Shown here: in pieces, positions 52,530 to 61,161 of the stretch
Numbering within the stretch: position 1 is the stretch's first letter
How the letters are laid out: each line of letters starts with the position of its first letter
Assembly: GCF_050176255.1 (NCBI RefSeq)
Contig: NZ_JBFXIE010000001.1
DNA: 64,000 nucleotides
Direction: 5' to 3' (one strand)
Source: JBFXIE01 sp050176255
GTDB taxonomy: Bacteria > Pseudomonadota > Gammaproteobacteria > Burkholderiales > Burkholderiaceae_C
Notes under the pieces: generated by a model
What the model saw: the letters and a program-made list of their open reading frames with translations, nothing else
Database searches by the model: none
Told to the model about the DNA's origin: nothing
Made by a program: the position numbers and the translations under genes

Positions 52530-54569
52530 ATGCCCAAATCCCTGCTCGAACAACTCCCCGAAATCGTCGCCAACGGACGCAAGCAAGCCGAAAAGATCCT
52601 CGAAAGCATGGAAAGCCGCCAGCGCGTGCGCCTGCAAACGCGCGAGGTGGTGTTGCCCGCCAAGGACAGCGCCGCGCAAGACTGGGTGACGCAGCAGCGG
52701 CGCAGCGCGCAGCAGGAAGTGTTTGCGCCGGGCCAAGCCAGGCTGCTGACCAGCGCGCAGGCCACGCTGGGCGCCGCGCCCACTGCCCCCACCGTTCGCC
52801 CTGAGCTTGCCGAAAGACCACCCTGGGCCAACCGCCTGATCTACGGCGACAACCTGCTGGCCATGGCCGCGCTGCTGGCGGGCGATGACGACCAGCCCAG
52901 CCTGCGCGGCAAGGTGGATTTGATCTACATCGATCCGCCGTTTGACAGCAAGGCCGACTACCGCACCAAGGTCACGCTACCGGGCGTGGAGCTGGAGCAG
53001 CGGCCCACGGTGATCGAGCAGTTTGCGTATTCCGACACCTGGAGCGACGGCACCGCGTCCTACCTGGCCATGATCACGCCGCGGCTGATCCTGATGCGCG
53101 AGCTGCTGGCGGACACCGGCTCGATCTATGTGCATCTGGATTGGCATGTGGGGCATTACGTCAAGCTGGTGATGGATGAAGTGTTTGGGAAGCAAAACTT
53201 TCGTAACGAACTGGTTTGGAGTTATTTCGGGTTCAAACGATCAACAGCCAAGAAGTTTCCTCAGAAGCACGACACGCTCTTTCTCTATACAAAAAGCTCC
53301 GAGTACCAGTGGCGAACGCAGTACCGTCCCCACAGTCCAGATTATTTGAAGCGGTTCAAACCAGACGAAACAGGAAGGTTGTGTAGGTCTGACGTCAACC
53401 CGACGGGCGGCGGCAGTCGCAAAATCTACCTTGATGAAGTCGAAGGCGACATCATCGATTCAGTATGGGACGACATTCCTCCTGTGAATCCGGTTGCGAA
53501 AGAGCGCACGGATTACACGACGCAAAAGCCCGAAAAACTCCTCGACCGCATCATCCGCGCATCCTGCCCCGAGGGCGGCATCGTCGCCGATTTCAACGGC
53601 GGCTCCGGCACCACCGCCGCTGTGGCCGAGAAACTGGGCCGCCGCTGGATCACCACCGACCTGGGTAAGCCCGCCTGCATGATCATGCGCAAGCGCCTGA
53701 TCGACCTGGAGGCCAAGCCCTTTCTCTACCAGGCCATTGGCGACTACCAGATCGAAGCCGCCAAGGCCACGCTGGGGCGCGACTTCCGCATGGGTGACTT
53801 GTCGCAGATCGTGCTGTCACTCTACGGCGCACTGCCGCTGCCGCCCGAGGCCAACCCGCAGCGCAACCTGGGCCAGATTGCGGGCGTGGAACTGAACAGC
53901 AGGCGCGGCAGCAAAACGCTGGTGCTGGCCGATTCGCCCAACAAGCTCACCGGCACCGCCACCCTGAAGAAAGCCATTGCCCAGCGCGACAACCTGCTGG
54001 GCGGCTGGGATCGCGTGGTGGTGCTGGGCTGGAACTTTGAGCCCAGCATTGGCGAGGCCATCACCGCGCTGAATGACGACCGGCTGGAAGTGCTGGTGAT
54101 TCCGCCCGACCTGATGGACAGGCTGAAAAAGAAAGGCGGCATCGACAAACTGCGCGGGCAGGTGCGCTTTTCCAGCTTGCAATACCTCACCATTCATCCG
54201 GTACAGCGGAGCGCGCAGGGCAGCGAAGAAACCCTGAGCGTGCGCCTGAAAAACTATGTACTGCTCTCGCCCGAGGCCATCAACCTCGACGATGCCAACC
54301 GCGCCAAGCTGCAGGCTGTGGCCAACGCCGAGCCGTTGGCGCTGATCGAATACTGGGCGATTGACCCCGACTACGACGGCCAGGTGTTCCGCTCGGTGTG
54401 GCAGGACTACCGGGGCAACACCGCCAACGATGCCGACGCGCTGCGCGTGGTCACGCAGGCCAGCGTGACCGTGCCCGCACACAGCGGCCCGCGCAAGGTG
54501 TGCGTGCGCGTAGTGGATGTGTTTGGGTTCGAGGCGGAGGTGGTTGCGACAGTGGAGGTGGCGGCATGA
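52530..54569 (+). CDS. mod: Type III restriction system methyltransferase (Mod, beta-class N6-adenine)
   Basis: 679 residues from ATG 52530. Motif IV DLIYIDPPFDS (near residue 130) comes before motif I VADFNGGSGTTAAVAEKLG (near 355), the beta-class order of Type III Mod subunits. The region between them, about residues 217-334, is the target-recognition part and is visibly less GC-rich than the flanks. The C-terminal 230 residues are unlike short methyltransferases and may bind Res. It methylates one strand of the recognition site and supplies recognition for Res, encoded 1.5 kb downstream. Its stop overlaps the HEPN gene start (ATGA). Confidence 0.9.
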   Translation: MPKSLLEQLPEIVANGRKQAEKILESMESRQRVRLQTREVVLPAKDSAAQDWVTQQRRSAQQEVFAPGQARLLTSAQATLGAAPTAPTVRPELAERPPWANRLIYGDNLLAMAALLAGDDDQPSLRGKVDLIYIDPPFDSKADYRTKVTLPGVELEQRPTVIEQFAYSDTWSDGTASYLAMITPRLILMRELLADTGSIYVHLDWHVGHYVKLVMDEVFGKQNFRNELVWSYFGFKRSTAKKFPQKHDTLFLYTKSSEYQWRTQYRPHSPDYLKRFKPDETGRLCRSDVNPTGGGSRKIYLDEVEGDIIDSVWDDIPPVNPVAKERTDYTTQKPEKLLDRIIRASCPEGGIVADFNGGSGTTAAVAEKLGRRWITTDLGKPACMIMRKRLIDLEAKPFLYQAIGDYQIEAAKATLGRDFRMGDLSQIVLSLYGALPLPPEANPQRNLGQIAGVELNSRRGSKTLVLADSPNKLTGTATLKKAIAQRDNLLGGWDRVVVLGWNFEPSIGEAITALNDDRLEVLVIPPDLMDRLKKKGGIDKLRGQVRFSSLQYLTIHPVQRSAQGSEETLSVRLKNYVLLSPEAINLDDANRAKLQAVANAEPLALIEYWAIDPDYDGQVFRSVWQDYRGNTANDADALRVVTQASVTVPAHSGPRKVCVRVVDVFGFEAEVVATVEVAA

Positions 54570-55219
54570 CGATGTACCGGGACATTTACCAAGACCTGCC
54601 ATCCAGGGTCTATGAAATTTGGAAACGAGCCAAAGCGGCTCAAAAAAAGGAAGAAAAGGATTTGCGAGTGACGGCAATGCTGATGACAGCTGCTACCGGT
54701 TTTGCCATGCCTTTTGAGAATCTCCGATACGAGAGGGCAGGCAACAAAAGCAATTGGGATGACCATCCGGCATTTCACGGTCGCAGGCAGGCGCAATACA
54801 AAACTTCTCTGAAGGCGTGCAACGAATTTTTGAAAAAACCAATTTCTGAGTGTCCCGGTCTGGCAGGTGCATCGCTCATGCAGTGCAAGGAGCTGCGCGA
54901 CATCAAGGACGCTGCCCGATCGGGTATGGGGCATGCCACGCTCAATACAGAAAAGCACGACACGCGTTTTGCCCTTGGCATTTTGCGAAATGCCTTGGCA
55001 CATAACAACATTGTCGATGTGCCGGATGGTGCGAACGAGATTGAGAAGCTCGCCTTCTTTTCAAAAGACCACTGGTGTGACAGTTGCGGTCGGAAAGATG
55101 GGTGGAACGTGCTCCTGATCTCCGTCGATGCGTTCGAACAGTTTCTGGATGCATGGTTTGCACTACTTCAAGAACCGGGTTCGTTTGTCGGTGCAGCCGC
55201 TGCCGTAGGAAACGACTAG
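54566..55219 (+). CDS. HEPN-motif protein embedded in the restriction operon
   Basis: 217 residues. The ATG overlaps the mod stop as ATGA, so the two are coupled. The sequence is largely helical and ends with a motif FALGILRNALAHNNI that contains R-x4-H (Arg141 to His146), the catalytic signature of HEPN ribonucleases. A CxxC pair (CDSCGRKDGW) follows. Base composition is lower in GC than the neighbours. HEPN RNases are common effectors in phage defence and toxin systems. Activity here is inferred from the motif only. No partner nucleotidyltransferase (MNT) is encoded. Confidence 0.7.
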   Translation: MTMYRDIYQDLPSRVYEIWKRAKAAQKKEEKDLRVTAMLMTAATGFAMPFENLRYERAGNKSNWDDHPAFHGRRQAQYKTSLKACNEFLKKPISECPGLAGASLMQCKELRDIKDAARSGMGHATLNTEKHDTRFALGILRNALAHNNIVDVPDGANEIEKLAFFSKDHWCDSCGRKDGWNVLLISVDAFEQFLDAWFALLQEPGSFVGAAAAVGND

Positions 55220-55295
55220 TTGCATGCAGCTTCTTCAGGCTTTGCGCTCAGGCAACTGCGCAATCAGGCATTGCAGGCAGGCTGACGGCGTTGGC

Positions 55296-55577
55296 TTACG
55301 CTGCCACCACCATGCGCTGCACCACCGGGCGCGGCTGCTGTGCCGCCTGCCACAAGTCATAGGCGCTTTGCATGCCCAGCCACATTTCTGCACTGGTGCC
55401 CAGCAAGTCCGACAAGCGCAGCGCCATGTCGGCAGAAATGTCGGCATGCCCGTGCAGGATGCGCGACAAGTAGGCGCGGGTCACGCCGAGCTGCGCTGCT
55501 GCCTGCGTGACGCTGACCTCGGCCAGCCATTCCTGCAGCACTGCGCCGGGATGGGGTGGGTTATGCATACGGCCCAT
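55296..55577 (-). CDS. higA: HigA-type antitoxin
   Basis: 93 residues from ATG 55577, with AGGAGG 7 nt upstream. HPGAVLQEWLAE opens the HigA/VapI-type XRE domain, with the HTH in VTQAAAQLGVTRAYLSRILHG and ALRLSDLLGTSAEMWLGMQ. It neutralises HigB and should repress the pair. It follows higB by 12 bp, the toxin-first order usual for hig. Confidence 0.95.
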   Translation of the reverse strand: MGRMHNPPHPGAVLQEWLAEVSVTQAAAQLGVTRAYLSRILHGHADISADMALRLSDLLGTSAEMWLGMQSAYDLWQAAQQPRPVVQRMVVAA

Positions 55578-55589
55578 GGGGCACCTCCT

Positions 55590-55868
55590 TCAGTGGTAGT
55601 CCTGGTAATCCACCAGTTCGGCGTCTGTACCCACAAAGCGGAAGGTCAGACGCCAGTTGCCATTGACGGTCACGGCCCAATGCCCGGCCAGATCGCCTTT
55701 GAGCGGATGCAGCTTCCAGCCCGGCACGGCCATGTCTTGCGGCTGCGTAGCCTGGTCCAGCGAGCCCAGTTGCAACTGCAGCCGCTGCGCATGGTCGGGG
55801 CGAATGCCTGCCTTGCTGCCGCTGCAAAAAAACGCCTCAAGTCCTTTGTGCTGAAAACTGCGGATCAT
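55590..55868 (-). CDS. higB: HigB-type RelE-superfamily toxin
   Basis: 92 residues. MIRSFQHKGLEAFF, then HAQRLQLQLGSLDQA, MAVPGWKLHPLKGDLAGHWAV and GNWRLTFRF are the HigB/RelE pattern for a ribosome-dependent mRNA endonuclease. The conserved C-terminal DYQDYH is intact. It lies on the strand opposite to mod, the HEPN gene and res, inside their gap. Confidence 0.95.
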   Translation of the reverse strand: MIRSFQHKGLEAFFCSGSKAGIRPDHAQRLQLQLGSLDQATQPQDMAVPGWKLHPLKGDLAGHWAVTVNGNWRLTFRFVGTDAELVDYQDYH

Positions 55869-55874
55869 GCGTCA

Positions 55875-55895
55875 TTGTATACAACATGTATACAA
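55875..55895. promoter_or_regulatory. higBA operator palindrome
   Basis: TTGTATAC and GTATACAA form a perfect 8-bp inverted repeat with a 5-bp spacer, 6 bp upstream of the higB start. This fits an autoregulatory HigA site. TTGTATAC-type palindromes are common at hig loci. Confidence 0.75.
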
Positions 55896-55966
55896 ACTAC
55901 CGATGCATGGCTGCCGCTTTCCGTCCGATCACGAGCCCTCACATTCAACCCGCAGGGAACACCACC

Positions 55967-56086
55967 ATGAGAACCCCCAAACAACTCCGACGCGATATTC
56001 AGGATCTGACCACGCATCTGACACAGGTGCGGGGTGTGGTTCCTACGCATGCGTTAGCACCGCAGCCGGGAGCTGCCAATGCGTGA
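55967..56086 (+). CDS. Small ORF (39 aa) overlapping the res start
   Basis: ATG 55967 to TGA 56086. It begins MRTPKQLRRDIQDLTTHLTQ, a short amphipathic helix. Its last 8 bp overlap the ATG of res, and the GGGAG used by res lies inside it, so it could couple res translation. It may be a real small protein or a leader. No homologue is recognised. Confidence 0.35.
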   Translation: MRTPKQLRRDIQDLTTHLTQVRGVVPTHALAPQPGAANA

Positions 56087-59021
56087 TGAATCCCCCATGG
56101 CTCTGGCCAGCAGCCTGACCGCACGCACCCAGCAGCTCTGCCTGGGCCTGGAGCATGGCGCCGCCGATCTACTGGAACTGGTCACGCCCACCACAGCCGA
56201 TTTGCTGCGGTGGTGGTTTGGCGAGGACATGGTGGCCTCGCGCAGCGGGCTGAACTTTCACGCCGGGCAAAAGCAGGCCATCTTGAATGCCATCGTGGCG
56301 CACGAGGTGCTGGGTGCGGCATCGCTGCTGGACTTGTACCAGCAGGTGGCGCCCGATGCGCTGCTGGCGGGCACACGGCTGACCGAGGTGTCTGCGGCGA
56401 AGCACGCGCACCCCAAATACTGCTTCAAGATGGCCACCGGCACGGGCAAAACCTGGGTGTTGCAGGCACTGCTGATTTGGCAACTGCTGAACAAAAACGC
56501 CGCCCTGGCCGAGGGGCGGGACGATGCGCGCTTTACGCGGCAGTTCATGGTGGTGGCACCCGGGCTGATTGTGTACGAGCGGCTGCTGGATGCGTTTTGC
56601 GGAAAACTGATAGCAGGCAGCGCAAGCGGGGCAAGAGATTTCGCCACTTCCGACATGGCGCAGTTTGCCGACCTGTTCATCCCCGAGGCGCACCGCGAGG
56701 CGGTGTTTGCCTTTGTGCGCGGCAATGTGTGTGGCAAGGGCGAGATCGGCCTGAAGGCCACAGGCAACGGCATGATCGCCATCACCAACTGGCATTTGCT
56801 GGCCGATGGCGACGTGGCGGACGACGTGGAAGATGTGCAAGCGCCCGGCGCACCGCTGGAGCCGCAGCAGGTCATCAACGCCGTGCTGCCCCTGGCGCCG
56901 GGCCGCGCCACCGGCAACAGCCTGGACGTGCTCGACCGCCGCTATGCGCGCGGCAATGTGCTGGAGTTTCTGGCGGCGCTGCCTGAGCTGATGGTGTTCA
57001 ACGACGAGGCGCACCACATCCATGAGTTCAAGCGCGAGGGCGAAGTGACGGAAGTGGAGTGGCAAAAGAGCCTGAGCCGCATCGCTGTCAGCAAGGGCCG
57101 ACGCTTTGTGCAGGTGGATTTTTCGGCCACGCCGTACAACGACGTGGGCAGTGGCAAGAACAAAAAGAAGCTGTACTTTGCCCATATCGTCACCGACTTT
57201 GATTTGCAGTCGGCCATGCGCGCCGGGCTGGTCAAGTCGCTGGTGCTGGACAGGCGCAAAGAGATTGGCGCGCTGCCGCTGGAGTTCAAAGCCGAGCGCG
57301 ACGAGGCGGGCAACCCCGCCCTGAGCGAAGGCCAGCGCGTGATGCTGCGCGCCGGGCTGCAAAAGTTGCGCAAGCTCGAAGCCGACTTTGCCGCCATCGA
57401 CCCCGCGCGCCACCCCAAGATGCTGGTGGTGTGCGAGGACACCACGGTCTCGCCCTTGGTGGCGCAGTTTCTGCAAGAGCAAGAAGGCTTGCAGCCAGAC
57501 GAGGTGATGACGATTGACTCCGGCAAAAAAGCCGAGCTGGGCGAAAAAGACTGGGCACCGGTGCGCGAGCGGCTGTTCAGCGTGGACAAGCACGCCACGC
57601 CGCGCGTCATCGTCAGCGTGCTGATGCTGCGCGAAGGTTTTGACGTGAACCACATCTGCGTCATCGTGCCGCTGCGCTCCTCACAAGCGCAAATCCTGCT
57701 GGAGCAAACCATTGGCCGGGGCCTGCGGCTGATGTGGCGCGGCCCGGACTATGCCGACATCAAGCGCGAGAACCGCGAGCGCATCCAGGCCGGACAAGAG
57801 CCAGGCAGCTTGCTGGACGTGCTCTCCATCGTCGAGCACCCGGCGTTCCAGTCGTTTTACGACGAGCTGTTGAAAGAAGGGCTGGCGGGCACCACCAGCG
57901 AAGCCATGGACAGCGCCAGCGCCACCGGCGACGTGATGGCCGCCGAGTTGCGCGAGGGCTTCGAGGCATTTGACTTTGGCATCCCGTTCATCCTGCGCGA
58001 GGCGGACGAGCTGCGCGGCCACGCCGCCATCGACGTGCTGGCGCTGCCCGCTTTCACCGCGATGTCGGCAGACGCCTTGCGCGGCTTGCTGGGCAACGGC
58101 GACACCTTCATCTCGCAAGACCTGCAAAGCGCCACGCTGTTTGGCGACTACCGCGTCGATGGCGCGGTGATGAACGTGGGCGGCTACAACGACTATTTGG
58201 CACGGCTGACGCGGCGCATCAGCCAGGCCTTGAGTGAACCGCTGCCTAAGGGCAACAAGATTGCCACGCACCTGGCCAAGCCCTACTTGCAGGTCAACAC
58301 CGCCGATTTGACCGGCTGGCTGGACGACTACATCTGGACGCGGCTGTTTGGCAGCGCGTTCAACCCGCTGGAAGACGAGAACTGGCGCCTGTTGCTGCTG
58401 CAGCCGGTGGTGGAGCACATCACCAAGGTGTTTGCCGTGGCGCTGCTCGAATCCGAAGAGCAGCACACCAGCGGCCACACCGAGGTACACGCGCGCTACC
58501 TGAGTGAGGTGCCACGGCTGATGCTGCGCGAGGCCCATTCTGTGGAAGTGAGCAAGTGCATCTACACCCACCTGGGCTGGCCCGCGCGCAGTGGCGGGCT
58601 GGAGCGCGCTTTCATCCACTGGGCGCAGGCCGACAGCCAGGTGCTGGCGTTTTGCAAGATCAGCGAAAACCGCCACCACTTTGCCCGCCTGCGCTACGTG
58701 AAAGACGACGGCCTGCCGGCGTTCTATTCGCCGGACTTTCTGGTGCGCACGACCAGCGCAATTTTTCTGGTGGAAACCAAGGCGCAGCAGCAGGCCATTC
58801 ACCCGAACGTGCAGCGCAAACTGAAAGCAGCCATCGCGTGGTGCGAGCGCATCAACGCCCTGGCACCCGAGCACCGCCAGGGCCTGCCCTGGCATTACGT
58901 GCTGCTGGCCGAGGACGTGGTGTACGAGTGGCAGGCTAAGGGCGCACACCTGGCCGAGCTGTTGGACTATGCCCGGCTGCGCCCACTGGCCAGCGCATCG
59001 CTGCAGGCGAGTTTGTTGTGA
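56079..59021 (+). CDS. res: Type III restriction endonuclease subunit (Res)
   Basis: 980 residues from ATG 56079, with GGGAG upstream. Superfamily-2 helicase motifs are in order: KMATGTGKTW (about 120), DEAHHIHEFK (about 309), SATPYND (about 350) and QTIGRGLR (about 543). The C-terminal nuclease is PD-(D/E)xK: YSPDFLV (about 886) then IFLVETKA (about 900). It translocates or slides on ATP hydrolysis and cuts near sites recognised by Mod. It is separated from mod by the HEPN gene and an opposite-strand higBA pair, whereas mod and res are usually adjacent. Confidence 0.93.
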   Translation: MRDESPMALASSLTARTQQLCLGLEHGAADLLELVTPTTADLLRWWFGEDMVASRSGLNFHAGQKQAILNAIVAHEVLGAASLLDLYQQVAPDALLAGTRLTEVSAAKHAHPKYCFKMATGTGKTWVLQALLIWQLLNKNAALAEGRDDARFTRQFMVVAPGLIVYERLLDAFCGKLIAGSASGARDFATSDMAQFADLFIPEAHREAVFAFVRGNVCGKGEIGLKATGNGMIAITNWHLLADGDVADDVEDVQAPGAPLEPQQVINAVLPLAPGRATGNSLDVLDRRYARGNVLEFLAALPELMVFNDEAHHIHEFKREGEVTEVEWQKSLSRIAVSKGRRFVQVDFSATPYNDVGSGKNKKKLYFAHIVTDFDLQSAMRAGLVKSLVLDRRKEIGALPLEFKAERDEAGNPALSEGQRVMLRAGLQKLRKLEADFAAIDPARHPKMLVVCEDTTVSPLVAQFLQEQEGLQPDEVMTIDSGKKAELGEKDWAPVRERLFSVDKHATPRVIVSVLMLREGFDVNHICVIVPLRSSQAQILLEQTIGRGLRLMWRGPDYADIKRENRERIQAGQEPGSLLDVLSIVEHPAFQSFYDELLKEGLAGTTSEAMDSASATGDVMAAELREGFEAFDFGIPFILREADELRGHAAIDVLALPAFTAMSADALRGLLGNGDTFISQDLQSATLFGDYRVDGAVMNVGGYNDYLARLTRRISQALSEPLPKGNKIATHLAKPYLQVNTADLTGWLDDYIWTRLFGSAFNPLEDENWRLLLLQPVVEHITKVFAVALLESEEQHTSGHTEVHARYLSEVPRLMLREAHSVEVSKCIYTHLGWPARSGGLERAFIHWAQADSQVLAFCKISENRHHFARLRYVKDDGLPAFYSPDFLVRTTSAIFLVETKAQQQAIHPNVQRKLKAAIAWCERINALAPEHRQGLPWHYVLLAEDVVYEWQAKGAHLAELLDYARLRPLASASLQASLL

Positions 59022-59028
59022 TTACCAA

Positions 59029-59051
59029 TAAAAAGGCTTCCAGCCTTTTTA
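59029..59051. terminator. Bidirectional terminator after res
   Basis: TAAAAAGGCT pairs with AGCCTTTTTA over 10 bp, with a 3-base loop, giving T-runs in both directions. It lies 8 bp after the res stop and is itself the end of repeat copy 9. Confidence 0.8.
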
Positions 59052-59085
59052 TAGCAAGCGTCAGCAGCTATTATTTTTGATTAAA
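59030..59085. repeat. Dispersed AGCGCT-type repeat, copy 9
   Basis: AAAAAGGCTTCCAGCCTTTT, TATAGCAAGCGTCAGCAGCT and ATTATTTTTGATTAA. Copies 8 and 9 stand on either side of the restriction locus in the same orientation. Confidence 0.8.
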
Positions 59086-59164
59086 ACCATCACTGACTGC
59101 GCAGAGGCGGCCTGTCGAGCCGCTTGAAATCTGCGCCTTCACCTGCGCCGTCTGCTCTTCACCC

Positions 59165-61138
59165 TCAGGGCAAATCCTTGTTCGGCGCAGGCTCGCGCAT
59201 GTCGCGCGGGCCCACGGTGCCCAGGCGGCTCTTGAGCGACTGGGGCTGGCCGGTGAGCAGCGCGGCGTAGTTCACCGTGTTGGCCAGCACTTTCTTGACG
59301 TAGTCGCGTGTCTCGCTGAAGGGCACGTTTTCGGCCCAGATGGCGGCGTCCAGCACCGGGCCGTTGCGCCAGTTGCGCGGGCGGCCGGGACCGGCGTTGT
59401 AGGCGGCTGCGGCCAGGGGCATGGAGCCGTCGAAGTCGTCCAGCGCCAGTTTGAGGTAGGCGGTGCCGATGGTGATGTTGACGTCGCGGTCGTTGATCTG
59501 GCTGGGGGTGAAGTCGGTCAGCCCGATCTTGCGCGCCGTCCAGCGGGCGGTGGCGGGCATGACCTGCATCAGGCCCGAGGCGCCCACGCCCGAGCGCGCA
59601 TCCGTGATGAAGCGGCTTTCCTGGCGGATCAGGCCATAGACGTAGGCCGGGTCCAGCCCGATGTCCTGCGCACGCTGCACCACGGCGCCCTGGTGAGGCA
59701 TGGGAAAGCGCTGCGCCATGTCGATGGCGCCCTTGGTGCGTTCGCTGGTGTTGATGCAGCGGTCCCACACCTCGCGCTGGCAGGCCAGATCGGCAGCGGC
59801 CAGCAGTTCGCGCTCGCCCATGCCGCCGGGCTGGTGCAGGTTGGTGGTGTAGTTCCACTCGCGCACGCCTTCGCTGCGCAGGCCCAGCGCGATGGCGTAC
59901 AACCCGCGGCTCAGACCCGGGTTGGCGCGCGCGGCGGCTCTTTCCTCGTCGGTCAGCGGCGCGGGCGCGGGCGGCGGCGCCACGCGCGCGCCCAGCTCTT
60001 CCAGCGCCAGCTGCTCGTAAAAGCCGGTGGTGCCGGCAATGCGCTCGTACAGCTGGCGCGCGGCGGCGCGGTCGTGATCGCTGGGGCGCTGCGCCATCAG
60101 GGCGCGCGCCTTCCAGTATGTCCAGGCGCTGTCGCTTCGGGCGGCGGGGCTCATGGCATCGATGCTGCGGGACACCAGCTTCCATTGCCCGGCGCGCAGC
60201 GCGGCGCGCACGCGCCAGCCCAGCATGTCATCGGTCAGGTCGGCGTCGCGGGTCACGTTGGCGTAGTAGCCCAGCGCATCGGGTGAAAGCGCCGTCGCCG
60301 CCTGCTTGCCGATCAGGCCCCACAGCCAGTTGCGCTCTTCGGCCGACAGGTGCACGCCCCATTTGCCGTCCAGCAAACCGGCGGCGCCAGCGGTATCGCT
60401 CATCGCCATGCGGATCAGCGCCAGCACGACGAGCTCCTGGCGCGCGCGGCCGGCCGCCGTGGCACGGCCAGCCAGGTATTTGGCGGGCGAGTCCAGCACC
60501 TGGCGCAGTTGCTCCAGCGCGTCGGGCGCGACGATCTCCACCGCCTTGCGCACCACGCGCAGGCGGTTGGCCTCGGCGCCCAGGCGCGCCTTGCGCCATA
60601 CGTCCAGAGGCTTGATCTGCCTGGCGGCCAGCATCTCGGAGGCGGCGTGCGAGCAGCCGTCGTCCACGTCGCGCAGGGCGTACCAGTGGCGCAGCACCTC
60701 GGCGCCCGCGCCCTGACCAGCCTGGCCCTTGACCTGGTCGATGGCCAGCGCGTAGCAGTGCACCTCGCGGTCGTCGCCCATGCGGAACTGTGGGTGGAAT
60801 TCGGCAAACCGGTCCCAGTCGCGGCGCTGGCCCAGCAGCAGCAGCCAGTCGTTGCGCAGGCGGTCTTCCTGGTAGGTGCCGGCCCAGCGCTGCAAAAAGG
60901 CGGTGACCTCGGCCGGCTGGGCCTGCTCCAGGCGCGCGCGCAGCTCCCAGTAGGCGGCCCAGGGCTCCAGCGTATGGCCGCGCGCGGCGGGCAGCAGCGC
61001 AGCCAGCCGGGGCTTGTCGCCCTTGCGAAAGGCCTGCTGCATTTCAAGGATGGTGTCGTCGCCGCGGTTTTGTGCACCCGCCCACGGCGCGGCCGTGGCC
61101 AGCGCGGCCACGGTGATCAGCGGTGTCAGAATCTTCAT
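59165..61138 (-). CDS. slt: Soluble lytic murein transglycosylase (Slt70-like)
   Basis: 657 residues from ATG 61138, with a signal peptide (LITVAALATAAPWAGAQ). Met at 61147 is an alternative. An alpha-superhelical doughnut domain fills the first 480 residues. The C-terminal catalytic domain has the Glu in GLIRQESRFITDARS, then GLMQVMPATARW and AAAYNAGPGRPRNW. It cleaves peptidoglycan in the periplasm. Its start is only 23 bp from the divergent fau gene. Confidence 0.93.
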   Translation of the reverse strand: MKILTPLITVAALATAAPWAGAQNRGDDTILEMQQAFRKGDKPRLAALLPAARGHTLEPWAAYWELRARLEQAQPAEVTAFLQRWAGTYQEDRLRNDWLLLLGQRRDWDRFAEFHPQFRMGDDREVHCYALAIDQVKGQAGQGAGAEVLRHWYALRDVDDGCSHAASEMLAARQIKPLDVWRKARLGAEANRLRVVRKAVEIVAPDALEQLRQVLDSPAKYLAGRATAAGRARQELVVLALIRMAMSDTAGAAGLLDGKWGVHLSAEERNWLWGLIGKQAATALSPDALGYYANVTRDADLTDDMLGWRVRAALRAGQWKLVSRSIDAMSPAARSDSAWTYWKARALMAQRPSDHDRAAARQLYERIAGTTGFYEQLALEELGARVAPPPAPAPLTDEERAAARANPGLSRGLYAIALGLRSEGVREWNYTTNLHQPGGMGERELLAAADLACQREVWDRCINTSERTKGAIDMAQRFPMPHQGAVVQRAQDIGLDPAYVYGLIRQESRFITDARSGVGASGLMQVMPATARWTARKIGLTDFTPSQINDRDVNITIGTAYLKLALDDFDGSMPLAAAAYNAGPGRPRNWRNGPVLDAAIWAENVPFSETRDYVKKVLANTVNYAALLTGQPQSLKSRLGTVGPRDMREPAPNKDLP

Positions 61139-61161
61139 CCAAAGCATGAAGGGATTATGTG

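Noticed and set aside
56604..56640. Stretch in res resembling part of the dispersed repeat (ACTGATAGCAGGCAGCGCAA)
   Set aside because: Only one block matches loosely, and the palindrome and tail are missing. Chance similarity is likely.
61139..61161. 6S RNA gene upstream of the 5-formyl-THF cyclo-ligase, as in many proteobacteria
   Set aside because: Only 23 bp lie between the divergent starts, which is too short for any 6S RNA.
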